Below the pieces are notes generated by a model, which saw only the letters and a list, made by a program, of their open reading frames with translations, was not told where the DNA came from and did no database searches. This document shows, piece after piece, positions 45,859-54,768 of a stretch of 64,000 nt of DNA. The DNA is from Porifericola rhodea. Its GTDB lineage: Bacteria > Bacteroidota > Bacteroidia > Cytophagales > Cyclobacteriaceae. The stretch spans positions 736,354-800,353 of the forward strand of contig NZ_CP119421.1 of assembly GCF_030506305.1 (NCBI RefSeq), in the 5' to 3' direction. The position numbers and the translations under genes are program-made. How positions within the stretch are numbered: the stretch's first letter is position 1; the number at the start of each line of letters is the position of its first letter.

Positions 45859-47142
45859 ATGCGTTTAACTATTACCAGAACTATACTGCTTGTACTTCTA
45901 TGCCTTGCTAGTACTCAATTTGTACTTGCGCAGCTAAGTATCAGTGGAGAAATACGCCCCAGAGCAGAATTTAGAGATGGCTTTAAAACCATCAATACTG
46001 CTAGTCAGGAGGCAGCTTTTTTTGTAGAACAGCGCTCGCGCCTTTACCTGGAATACCAGAATGAAAAGCTGGGCTTTCAGTTTAGCTTGCAGGATGTACG
46101 CATCTGGGGAAATACTGCTCAGATTTACAAAAGCGACCCGGCACTTACCAATGTGTATGAGGCCTGGGGTGAATACAAATTTAATTCAAACTCCTCTATC
46201 CGGGTAGGGCGTCAGGCTCTTAACTACGATAATGCTCGTTTTTTAGGTAATCTGGACTGGGCACAGCAAGGACGCAGCCATGATGTGGTTAAATACATGT
46301 ACCAGGATAGCAGTGGTTTCTCTTTTCATGCGGGTGCAGCCTACAACCAAAACGTAGTCTTTGAGCCAGGAAAACTATCCTCTACCTATTACGAAGGTAT
46401 AAATAATTACAAAAGCATGCAGTACCTCTGGCTGCATAAAAACTGGACTACTGCGCAAGCCTCTCTCCTACTGTTTAATGATGGAAGGCAAAAAACAGAC
46501 TCCAGCCAGGCTTTCCGTCAAACGTATGGTTTTGTAGGAGACAAGCAGCTCGGCAATGTAAAACTTGGAGGCGAACTATACTACCAGGGGGGTAAAGATC
46601 AGACAGGCAAAGAGGTTAACGCATGGTTAGCCGCAGTTAATGTAAGCGTTAATACGAGCTTCACCCCACTTACCTTTGGTGTAGACTACCTCTCAGGTAC
46701 CAACCCTAATGAAAACACTAATCAGGCTTTTAACCCATTATATGGTACCAACCACAAGTTTTATGGCTTTATGGATTACTTCTATGTGGGTAATAACCAT
46801 GGTCAAAACGGACAAACCAGTGGCTTACTAGATTTTTACGTGCAGTCTAAGTTCAAACTAGGGGAAAGGAGTGCACTTATTGCTCATTTTCATCACTTCA
46901 GTTCACCTACCAGTATTTATGCTACCGAAGGCATTGGTGAAGAGCTTTCTATGCAACTGGGTGAAGAAATTGACCTGGTATATAATCTGAACCTAACACC
47001 CGAAGTCAACTTTAAACTGGGCTACTCACAACTTTTTTCTACCGAATCGCTGGAAGCGATCAAAGGTGGGGCAGAGCGCAAAGGACTTAACCAATGGGCA
47101 TGGGCCATGCTCAGCATCAAGCCCACATTCTACGCTAAGTAA
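45859..47142 (+). CDS. Alginate-export-family outer membrane porin of the nitrate locus
   Basis: 427 residues with a signal peptide ending near FVLAQ. The mature protein is a beta-barrel of the alginate_exp type: LSISGEIRPRAEFRDGFKTI, EQRSRLYLEYQNEKLGFQFS, DVRIWGN, GRQALNYDNARFLGNLDWAQ. The start and the RLR/YNL strand ends fit the family. Placed directly before narK and under the shared operator, it probably lets nitrate cross the outer membrane. That use is inference. 34 bases separate it from narK. Confidence 0.82.
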   Translation: MRLTITRTILLVLLCLASTQFVLAQLSISGEIRPRAEFRDGFKTINTASQEAAFFVEQRSRLYLEYQNEKLGFQFSLQDVRIWGNTAQIYKSDPALTNVYEAWGEYKFNSNSSIRVGRQALNYDNARFLGNLDWAQQGRSHDVVKYMYQDSSGFSFHAGAAYNQNVVFEPGKLSSTYYEGINNYKSMQYLWLHKNWTTAQASLLLFNDGRQKTDSSQAFRQTYGFVGDKQLGNVKLGGELYYQGGKDQTGKEVNAWLAAVNVSVNTSFTPLTFGVDYLSGTNPNENTNQAFNPLYGTNHKFYGFMDYFYVGNNHGQNGQTSGLLDFYVQSKFKLGERSALIAHFHHFSSPTSIYATEGIGEELSMQLGEEIDLVYNLNLTPEVNFKLGYSQLFSTESLEAIKGGAERKGLNQWAWAMLSIKPTFYAK

Positions 47143-47176
47143 ATTTTCGTAAAAACCTTTTCAAAAATCATTTAAT

Positions 47177-48553
47177 ATGAAAACTACAGCAAAAAAAGCG
47201 ATGGTTTCTGGCAAAGCTACGTCCATCAACTTATTTAGCCTGAAGACGATTAATATGCGGGCTTTTCACCTCTCTTGGTTCGCATTTTTTCTATGCTTCT
47301 TCGGCTGGTTTGGCATAGCTCCTCTAATGGCAGTGGTACGTGAGGAATTGGAACTCACCAAATCTCAGATTGGTAATATCATTATTTCTTCGGTTGCCAT
47401 TACCGTATTCGCACGCTTGGCCATAGGCTGGCTTTGCGATAAAATCGGGCCAAGAATTACCTATACTTATCTGCTCATTTTAGGCTCTATACCTGTAATA
47501 TTCATTGGCCTGAGCAATAGCTATGAGTCCTTCCTAATGTTTCGCCTGGCAATTGGAGTTATTGGCGCTTCGTTTGTCATCACTCAGTACCATACTTCTA
47601 TGATGTTTGCTCCCAATGTAGTCGGTACAGCTAATGCCACGACGGCAGGATGGGGAAACTTAGGTGGTGGAGTAACACAGATGATAATGCCCCTTATCTT
47701 TGCAGCCTTTGTAGGCTTAGGCTTTCTGGACACAACAGCCTGGAGGTACGCCATGGTAGTGCCGGGCATTGCCCTGATCATTTGCGGAATATTGTACTAC
47801 AAATACACCACTGATTTTCCTGAAGGCAACCTGAAAGACCTTAAAAAGAAAGACCCTGAATTCCATGCGAAAAGCCAGGAGAGCAAAGGCGCTTTTAAAG
47901 CAGCCCTAAAAGACTATAGGGTTTGGGCGCTATTTCTTATCTATGGAGCTTGCTTTGGTGTAGAATTAACGATCAATAATATTGCAGCCATTTATTACCA
48001 CGATTACTTCAGCCTGGATCTTAAAACGGCAGGACTTATTGCCGGACTATTCGGACTGATGAACATATTTGCCCGTTCTCTGGGAGGCTTGTTTGGTGAC
48101 AAAGCAGGAATCAAATGGGGACTGAAGGGACGAGTAGCCTTCCTCGGAACAGTGCTTTTAATAGAAGGCGCAGCACTTATTCTCTTCTCACAAATGAGCG
48201 TTCTACCCTTAGCCATTCTAACGATGATTGTCTTTAGCCTGTTTGTACAGATGTCCGAAGGTGCTACCTACTCTGTTGTGCCTTTTGTCAACAAAAAGGC
48301 GGTGGGTGCTATTTCAGGAATTGTAGGGGCAGGAGGAAACGCCGGAGCAGTAGCAGCAGGATTTCTTTTTAAATCTGAAAGCCTGAGCTACCCCGAAGCA
48401 CTCCTGATTATGGGTATTGTTGTCGCTTGTGTCTCTAGCCTTACCCTGGCAGTACGCTTCTCTACTGCCGCAGAAAAAGAGGCTAAAGAAGAAATGGACC
48501 ACGCATTGGCTAGCAAAAACGAAAAACTTACTCTGGAGCCAGTAGTAGCATAA
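47177..48553 (+). CDS. narK: NarK-family MFS nitrate/nitrite transporter
   Basis: 458 residues with 12 predicted membrane helices. NNP-family signatures include FAFFLCFFGWFGIAPLMAVV-like TM1 (FFLCFFGWFGIAPLMAVVRE), RLAIGWLCDKIGPRITYTYL, and the nitrate signature GWGNLGGGVTQMIMP with its second copy GAGGNAGAVAAGFLF. It moves nitrate into the cell or exchanges it for nitrite. It lies between the porin and the nitrate reductase gene, the usual assimilatory layout. A short soluble tail ends the protein. Confidence 0.94.
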   Translation: MKTTAKKAMVSGKATSINLFSLKTINMRAFHLSWFAFFLCFFGWFGIAPLMAVVREELELTKSQIGNIIISSVAITVFARLAIGWLCDKIGPRITYTYLLILGSIPVIFIGLSNSYESFLMFRLAIGVIGASFVITQYHTSMMFAPNVVGTANATTAGWGNLGGGVTQMIMPLIFAAFVGLGFLDTTAWRYAMVVPGIALIICGILYYKYTTDFPEGNLKDLKKKDPEFHAKSQESKGAFKAALKDYRVWALFLIYGACFGVELTINNIAAIYYHDYFSLDLKTAGLIAGLFGLMNIFARSLGGLFGDKAGIKWGLKGRVAFLGTVLLIEGAALILFSQMSVLPLAILTMIVFSLFVQMSEGATYSVVPFVNKKAVGAISGIVGAGGNAGAVAAGFLFKSESLSYPEALLIMGIVVACVSSLTLAVRFSTAAEKEAKEEMDHALASKNEKLTLEPVVA

Positions 48554-48632
48554 GTATAATAGTAGATAGAAGGAGGCCTGTTGTTAGTAAGCGGCAGGCT
48601 TCATTTTCTCTTTTCAGATAGACCTGCACCCT

Positions 48633-51600
48633 ATGACAAACTTACCCTCTTCTTATCGCTCTACCTGTTCCTACTGTGGTGTAGGCTGTGGAATTATTGT
48701 CGAAAAAGACCGTCAGGGGAAGCTGAGTGTCAGTGGAGACCCGGAACACCCAGTAAACAAAGGCATGCTTTGCTCTAAGGGGATGAACCTCCACTATGTA
48801 GCCGAAGATCGTAGTGACCGACTTTTTTCTCCACAGATGCGCTGGAGCCGATCGGCACCTATGCAAAAGGTAAGCTGGGATACTGCATTAGGTAGAGCTG
48901 CTGCTGTATTTAAGTCTCTCATACAAAATTATGGACCGGACTCGGTGGGCTTTTATGTATCAGGGCAGTGCCTTACAGAAGAGTATTACCTGGTCAATAA
49001 GCTTACTAAAGGCTTTCTGGGAACAAATAATATTGATACCAACTCGCGCCTGTGCATGAGCTCCGCCGTAGCCGCTTATGTTGAAACTTTAGGCGAAGAC
49101 TCCGTACCCATCTGTTATGATGATATTGAGTTGGCAGACTGCTTTTTTATCGCGGGTGCCAATCCTGCCTGGTGCCATCCTATCCTTTTCCGAAGAATAG
49201 AAAAGCATAAAGAACTTCATCCCGAAGCCAAAATTGTAGTAGTAGATCCCAGAAAGACGCAAAGCTGCGCGCTGGCAGACTTGCACCTTCAGATTCGTCC
49301 GGGAACCGATACAGTACTTTACCACGCTATAGGCCGCTGCCTGATAGAGCAGGGAGATATTGATCTCGCTTTCATTAAATCGCATACCGATGGCTTTGAA
49401 GCTTATCGTAAAGAAGTCATGCAGAAGTCTTTGCAGGAGGCTGCCGCTATCTGCGACGTACCTATAGATGATATCTGCCTTGCTGCCAAATATATTGGTA
49501 ATGCCAAAGGCTTTCTCACTTTATGGGCTATGGGCTTAAACCAAAGCGCTTCTGGTGTCAATAAAAACCTGGCGCTTATCAACCTAAACCTGATCACCGG
49601 CCATATTGGCAAACCAGGCTCAGGGCCATTTTCTCTTACTGGCCAGCCTAATGCAATGGGCGGAAGAGAAGTAGGAGGCATGGCTAGTCTGTTAGCGGCT
49701 CACCGTAATCTCCTGAATGCTGAGCACCGGCAGGAGGTTGCGGATTTCTGGGGAGTAAAAAGTATTGCTGCCAAACCGGGGCTTACCGCTACTCAGATGT
49801 TTGACGCCCTGGAAGAAGGTAGCATGAAGGCCATCTGGATTATATGTACCAACCCACTGGTCAGCCTGCCAGATGCTCGTAAAATTGAAAAAGCACTGGA
49901 AAAAGCAGCTTTTGTGGTTGTACAGGATATTTCTAAGCGCTCAGATACACTTGCCTATGCTGACCTGGTACTCCCCGCCGCTGGCTGGCTGGAAAAAGAA
50001 GGCACCATGACAAACTCTGAAAGAAGGATAAGCTATCTGGAAAAAGCTATATCACCTCCTGGAGAGGCCCTACCCGATGCTGAAATATTGTGGCGCTTTG
50101 CGCAGAAGATGGGCTATCATGGCTTTAACTATCATTCAGTAGCTGAAGTATATGCGGAGCACTGCGCTCTTACCAAAGGCACTCAGATTGATATTTCTGG
50201 ATTAAGCTATGAGGTGTTGAAAGAAAAAGGGAGTGTACAATGGCCTGTTCCTGAAAAAGGACACTCCGGTACTCCTCGCCTTTTTGAAGACAAAAAATTT
50301 TATACGCCTAACCAGCGGGCGCAGATTCAATCCCGTGGAGCAGCTACTCCCTCAGAAGTACTGACACCAGACTTCCCGCTCATCTTAACTACCGGACGTA
50401 TTCGTGACCAGTGGCACACCATGACTCGTACCGGCAAAGTCCAAAAACTAAAAAAACATATCAGTGAACCCTTTCTGGAGATTCATCCCTCAGATGCCCG
50501 CAAAAGAAATATCCGTGAAGATGAAGTGGTGGTAATTACCAGTGCACGAGGTGAGGTAAAAGTGAAAGCAAAAGTAACGGACCACATTAAAAAAGGAGTT
50601 GTTTTTTTGCCTATGCACTGGGGAAAAATATTGCAAAACGACTTTGGGCGTGCCAATAACCTGACCAATAACCTCTACGACCCAGTATCTAAAGAACCTG
50701 ATTTTAAGTTTTCTGCAGTACAAGTAGCCAAAGTGTCCAAACCCAGGCAGAAAATTGTAATCGTAGGTGCTGGAGCTTCTGCCTACCGCTTTATCACTAC
50801 CTACAGAGAGCTTAACCAGCAAGATGAAATTCATGTCTTTTCTAAAGAGGAACACCCTTTTTACAATCGTGTACTACTGCCAGAGTATATTAATGACTCT
50901 CTGGCATGGCACGACCTGATGAAATTTAAAACTGAGGAAGAATTTGATAAGCTAAATGTGAAACTTCATCCTTCCAACGCCATTGCTTCCATAGACCGAA
51001 AAAATAAACTCCTGACTGATGCCCAGGCCAAGCAGCATAATTACGATATACTGATACTGGCTACCGGAAGCAGGGCTTTTGTACCCACAGATGTGCCCAT
51101 GCATTATCCCGGAATCTTTACCATGCGAAGCCGAGACAATGCTGACAAGCTTAAATATTATCTTCCTCCCCAGCCAGAAGTCATTATTGTTGGTGGAGGC
51201 TTACTAGGGTTGGAGCTTGGTGCTTCCCTGCTGGAAATGAATGTGAAAGTTTCCATCATACAACTCGCATCTCGCCTGATGCAACGCCAGTTGGACCATA
51301 CTGCCAGTAATTTATTGCGAGAAAAAGTAGAAGAGATGGGGATACAGCTGTATATGAACGACCAGGTACAGTTTATCGAACAGCATGCTCCTCAGGAGAA
51401 TATTCTGGTCAGGCTAAAAAGTGGTAAATCACTCAACTGTCATGCTGTCGTTTACGCCATTGGCACCCGCCCTAATATTGAGCTGGCTTCAGAGGCAAAG
51501 CTGGAGTGTGGGCGTGGGGTTCAGGTTAATGACTACCTGCAAACTTCTGACCCCGAAGTGTTTGCACTGGGCGAAATAGCTGAACACAGAGAAAAGATGC

Positions 51601-52148
51601 TTGGTATTACAGCTGCTGCTGAACAGCAGGCCGATACTGCTGCACGCTATATTGCCGGTGATCCGCTGAGCATGTATCATGGTTCTGTACCCATGAATAT
51701 CCTCAAGTTTTCTCATCTGGATCTATGCTCTATCGGGATTCCGGAAATACCGCATCAGCAACGCCATGAGTACGAAGAAGTTTTCTTTCTGGATAAGTCT
51801 AAAGCTTACTATAAAAAGTGTATTATCCATAAAGACCGACTGGTAGGTGCCATACTTATGGGTGACAAGTCTGAATTTGCCGAATACAAAAGCCTGATAG
51901 AAGACAAAACAGAGCTTGGAGAAATGCGCGATAAGCTACTTCGTGGCAATGGCGCCTCCAAAGTAGTTAAGGGCAAGCTGGTATGTTCCTGCGGAAATGT
52001 GGGGCAGGGGAACATTACAGAAGCTATTGAAGATGGCTGTCAAGAGCTGCGCGCACTTTGCCAGACTACCGGAGCCGGTTTAGGTTGTGGCAGTTGTAAA
52101 CCTGAACTCAAATCCCTGATTGAAGAAAAGCTGATGGTAAAAGCCTGA
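48633..52148 (+). CDS. Assimilatory nitrate reductase fused to an FAD/NAD reductase and BFD domain
   Basis: 1171 residues. An N-terminal [4Fe-4S] motif (Cys12, Cys15, Cys19, Cys47), the molybdopterin oxidoreductase body with Mo-ligand Cys141 (NSRLCMSSAVAAYVE), and a molydop-binding domain (~575-690, LTTGRIRDQWHTMTRTGKVQ) form the Nas catalytic part. From ~705 a pyridine-nucleotide disulfide-type FAD/NAD module (IVIVGAGASAYRF, VIIVGGGLLGLELGASLLEM) follows, resembling the N-terminus of NirB. A BFD [2Fe-2S] domain ends it (CSCGNVGQGNITEAIE, GLGCGSCKPE). NADH electrons could thus pass internally to the Mo site. bis-MGD supply fits mobA upstream. Confidence 0.93.
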   Translation: MTNLPSSYRSTCSYCGVGCGIIVEKDRQGKLSVSGDPEHPVNKGMLCSKGMNLHYVAEDRSDRLFSPQMRWSRSAPMQKVSWDTALGRAAAVFKSLIQNYGPDSVGFYVSGQCLTEEYYLVNKLTKGFLGTNNIDTNSRLCMSSAVAAYVETLGEDSVPICYDDIELADCFFIAGANPAWCHPILFRRIEKHKELHPEAKIVVVDPRKTQSCALADLHLQIRPGTDTVLYHAIGRCLIEQGDIDLAFIKSHTDGFEAYRKEVMQKSLQEAAAICDVPIDDICLAAKYIGNAKGFLTLWAMGLNQSASGVNKNLALINLNLITGHIGKPGSGPFSLTGQPNAMGGREVGGMASLLAAHRNLLNAEHRQEVADFWGVKSIAAKPGLTATQMFDALEEGSMKAIWIICTNPLVSLPDARKIEKALEKAAFVVVQDISKRSDTLAYADLVLPAAGWLEKEGTMTNSERRISYLEKAISPPGEALPDAEILWRFAQKMGYHGFNYHSVAEVYAEHCALTKGTQIDISGLSYEVLKEKGSVQWPVPEKGHSGTPRLFEDKKFYTPNQRAQIQSRGAATPSEVLTPDFPLILTTGRIRDQWHTMTRTGKVQKLKKHISEPFLEIHPSDARKRNIREDEVVVITSARGEVKVKAKVTDHIKKGVVFLPMHWGKILQNDFGRANNLTNNLYDPVSKEPDFKFSAVQVAKVSKPRQKIVIVGAGASAYRFITTYRELNQQDEIHVFSKEEHPFYNRVLLPEYINDSLAWHDLMKFKTEEEFDKLNVKLHPSNAIASIDRKNKLLTDAQAKQHNYDILILATGSRAFVPTDVPMHYPGIFTMRSRDNADKLKYYLPPQPEVIIVGGGLLGLELGASLLEMNVKVSIIQLASRLMQRQLDHTASNLLREKVEEMGIQLYMNDQVQFIEQHAPQENILVRLKSGKSLNCHAVVYAIGTRPNIELASEAKLECGRGVQVNDYLQTSDPEVFALGEIAEHREKMLGITAAAEQQADTAARYIAGDPLSMYHGSVPMNILKFSHLDLCSIGIPEIPHQQRHEYEEVFFLDKSKAYYKKCIIHKDRLVGAILMGDKSEFAEYKSLIEDKTELGEMRDKLLRGNGASKVVKGKLVCSCGNVGQGNITEAIEDGCQELRALCQTTGAGLGCGSCKPELKSLIEEKLMVKA

Positions 52149-52181
52149 TCTATAGTTTTTGCTCTTCAGTAGAACTCATAT

Positions 52182-52201
52182 AAACTGGCATAGCCCAGTT
52201 T
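52182..52201. repeat. Short inverted repeat before the rubredoxin-fusion gene
   Basis: AAACTGG (52182-52188) and CCAGTTT (52195-52201) with a 6-base loop and no T-run, in the 103-base gap after the nitrate reductase. A TACCTTAG (-7-like, one mismatch) follows at 52215. Function unclear. Confidence 0.4.
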
Positions 52202-52251
52202 GTGACTAATTGTGTACCTTAGAACTAATCAAGAAGATATAATTTAAGCAT

Positions 52252-53688
52252 ATGCTGGTAAGAGTTTTTGCTAAAGGAGGAATAATCTCTCCCGGAGATT
52301 TTGCCAAAGTGCTGGAAGTAGCTCAGGGCTTGGGCTCAGACTACGTGCACCTGGGAGCACGTCAGGATATTCTTTTTCCTATCCGTATCGGCAATATTGA
52401 GAAGATACAGTCATTACTACATCAGCTACCCCTAAGCTATGAGTATGAAAACAAGCATCAGGAAAACATTGTAAGCTCCTACGTTACGCTAGACGTTATG
52501 CCTTCTACTTCATGGCTTGCACCCCATATTTACCATTATGTACTGGATAGCTTTGACTACAGACCATCGCATAAAATTAATATTACAGACCCTACGCAGG
52601 GTATGGTTCCTCTCTTTACAGGTAACATCAATTTTATTGCTTCTTCTATAGACAACTACTGGTACCTCTACTTACGCTACTCTGCGCTTGACAACAAACC
52701 CTGGTGCTGTCCGGAGCTTATCTATGGTTTTGACCTGGCAAAGGTGGCCAAAGCCATAGAGCAGTTGAAGCCGGTAGAAAACAACATACCCCTTAAAGAC
52801 ATTTATACTGAGCTCAAATCCAGAGTTAAATTTAACACCCGTGCTTTAGAACAGCCTTTAGAATACCCGGAAATGACTTTTCCATATTTTGAGGGGATTA
52901 ACCGTACAGAAAGTGATAAATACTGGATGGGGCTTTATTGGAGAAATAACCGCTTCACTATCAAATTTTTAGAAGTGTTCTGCAACCAATGTCTAAAAAC
53001 AAATATCGGTATCATCTGCCTTACGCCCTGGAAATCCATACTTATTAAAGGTGTGTTAGAAAAAGATAAGCTGGAGTGGGAGAAGATACTGGGGATGTAC
53101 GGTATCAATATGCGCCACTCTTCACTGGAATTAAACTGGCACCTGCCAGTGGCCGACCAGGATGCACTGGAGCTTAAGAACTATCTGGTACGCGCACTAG
53201 ACCAGCAGGATATTAGTACATACGGTTTATCTTTTACTATTAAAACCCGTAAGCATGTGGTATTATTCACATCTGTAGTGATTGAGCGAATAGAACCCGA
53301 AAAAGAGGATGAACCCTATTTGTATAATATTCTGTACGCCAAAAATTTTAACCCTAATTTTTTTGACTATTACTATTATTCAAGGGCTATTAACCGGGAA
53401 ATTATACCTGCATTACTAATAGAGCTGAGCAAGAAGTATTACGAACAGTTGAGCGCAAAAAAAAGTAGTAGTACACCACCAAAGGTCTACACTTTACAAG
53501 AGTCTAAAAAGCTGATTTTCCAGTGTGGTAGTTGCCTGAGTGTTTATGATGAAACTTATGGAGATACCCTCGCTAAAATTCCCGCTGGCACTCCATTTTC
53601 ACTTTTACCAGATACCTACCATTGCTCTGTTTGTGGCAGTCCTAAAGCAGGTTTTAAAAAGATTGAGCAACTGATAGACAAGCACTAG
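52252..53688 (+). CDS. Degenerate nitrite/sulfite-reductase-like protein with C-terminal rubredoxin domain
   Basis: 478 residues. Two NIR/SIR ferredoxin-like half domains are visible: one near the N-terminus (GGIISPGDFAKVLEVAQGLG then YVHLGARQDILFPI) and one in the middle (FCNQCLKTNIGIICLTPWKS then ILIKGV). A segment resembling the siroheme-domain start (SHKINITDPTQGMVPLFTGN) lacks the Cys-x5-Cys/Cys-x3-Cys cluster set of NirB. The C-terminus (about 420-478) is rubredoxin: Cys425, Cys428, Cys458, Cys461 (CGSC and CSVC). It likely carries electrons rather than reducing nitrite itself. It follows the nitrate reductase after 103 bases. Partner and reaction are unknown. Confidence 0.82.
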   Translation: MLVRVFAKGGIISPGDFAKVLEVAQGLGSDYVHLGARQDILFPIRIGNIEKIQSLLHQLPLSYEYENKHQENIVSSYVTLDVMPSTSWLAPHIYHYVLDSFDYRPSHKINITDPTQGMVPLFTGNINFIASSIDNYWYLYLRYSALDNKPWCCPELIYGFDLAKVAKAIEQLKPVENNIPLKDIYTELKSRVKFNTRALEQPLEYPEMTFPYFEGINRTESDKYWMGLYWRNNRFTIKFLEVFCNQCLKTNIGIICLTPWKSILIKGVLEKDKLEWEKILGMYGINMRHSSLELNWHLPVADQDALELKNYLVRALDQQDISTYGLSFTIKTRKHVVLFTSVVIERIEPEKEDEPYLYNILYAKNFNPNFFDYYYYSRAINREIIPALLIELSKKYYEQLSAKKSSSTPPKVYTLQESKKLIFQCGSCLSVYDETYGDTLAKIPAGTPFSLLPDTYHCSVCGSPKAGFKKIEQLIDKH

Positions 53689-53695
53689 ATGATTT

Positions 53696-54763
53696 TTACT
53701 GCTCTTCAGCCATATGCTCACCTCGTGCTTTAATTACATCGCAGGCTAGGTAGAGTGCTTCTCGCATAGACACTTCACTGGCTTCACCTTTACCGGCAAT
53801 ATCGTAAGCCGTGCCGTGGTCAGGCGAGGTACGCACTACAGGCAGCCCCGCGGTAAAGTTTACTCCCTGCTCAAAAGCCAGTGTTTTAAAAGCTACCAGG
53901 CCCTGATCGTGGTACATAGCTAGTATTCCATCAAACTTTCGGTACATATTTACACCAAAGAACCCATCAGCAGGATAGGGGCCAAAAGTCAGGTTGCCTT
54001 CATCTTTTAGCTCTTCAATTACCGGCTTAATAATCTCCTCCTCCTCTGAGCCCAGCAGCCCACCTTCGCCAGCATGAGGGTTAAGGCCCAGCACTGCAAT
54101 TTTAGGCTTAAGAATACCAAAGTCGTGACGTAGAGAGTTCTCCATTACTTTAAGCTTACGGCGCACCAAGTCTCTGGTCAGATGGTTACTTACCTCGTTT
54201 AACGGAATATGGCCAGTAGCCACACCTACTCTCAGCTGGTCATGTACCATCATCATCAGCATATCTTTAGCACCAAAAGTCTGGGCAAAGTACTCCGTAT
54301 GCCCCGCGAAGTTAAAAGCTTCGCTTTGTATATTGTGTTTATTAATAGGTGCGGTAACTATAGCATCAGTATAATCTTCCTGCAATGCTTCAGTTGCTGT
54401 TTTTAGCGATACCCAGGCAGCTTCACCAGCTTCATCGGTAACTTTTCCGGCTTCTACCAATACCTGTTTCCAGCAGTTGATCACATTTACTTTACCATAG
54501 GCGATTTCATCCAGCGACTTAATCGTCATAAAATTAAAGCTATCTTCCAGGTTAAGGCTCTTGCGATAAAACGACATAACCTTGGACGAACCAAAAATTA
54601 CAGGTGTCATCATATTGAGCATCCGTTTATCTGCCAGTGCTTTAATAGTAACCTCCGGGCCAATACCATTAAAGTCACCCAGGCTAATACCGATAACAGG
54701 AAGTTCTCCTTTCTTTTTACGCATGATCTTCTGAGGCTTGCTTGCCAACTCTGTATTTTCCAT
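53696..54763 (-). CDS. pdxA: 4-hydroxythreonine-4-phosphate dehydrogenase
   Basis: 355 residues. PdxA signatures: PVIGISLGDFNGIGPEVTIK, TAPINKHNIQSEAFNFAGHT (metal His), LGLNPHAGEGGLLGSEEEEI and GILAMYHDQGLVAFKTL. It oxidises 4-phosphohydroxythreonine in pyridoxal-phosphate synthesis. A ~17-residue basic extension precedes the core. The gene lies 5 bases after pepA on the same strand, so both are probably co-transcribed. It converges on the rubredoxin-fusion gene, 7 bases apart. Confidence 0.93.
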   Translation of the reverse strand: MENTELASKPQKIMRKKKGELPVIGISLGDFNGIGPEVTIKALADKRMLNMMTPVIFGSSKVMSFYRKSLNLEDSFNFMTIKSLDEIAYGKVNVINCWKQVLVEAGKVTDEAGEAAWVSLKTATEALQEDYTDAIVTAPINKHNIQSEAFNFAGHTEYFAQTFGAKDMLMMMVHDQLRVGVATGHIPLNEVSNHLTRDLVRRKLKVMENSLRHDFGILKPKIAVLGLNPHAGEGGLLGSEEEEIIKPVIEELKDEGNLTFGPYPADGFFGVNMYRKFDGILAMYHDQGLVAFKTLAFEQGVNFTAGLPVVRTSPDHGTAYDIAGKGEASEVSMREALYLACDVIKARGEHMAEEQ

Positions 54764-54768
54764 AATTT

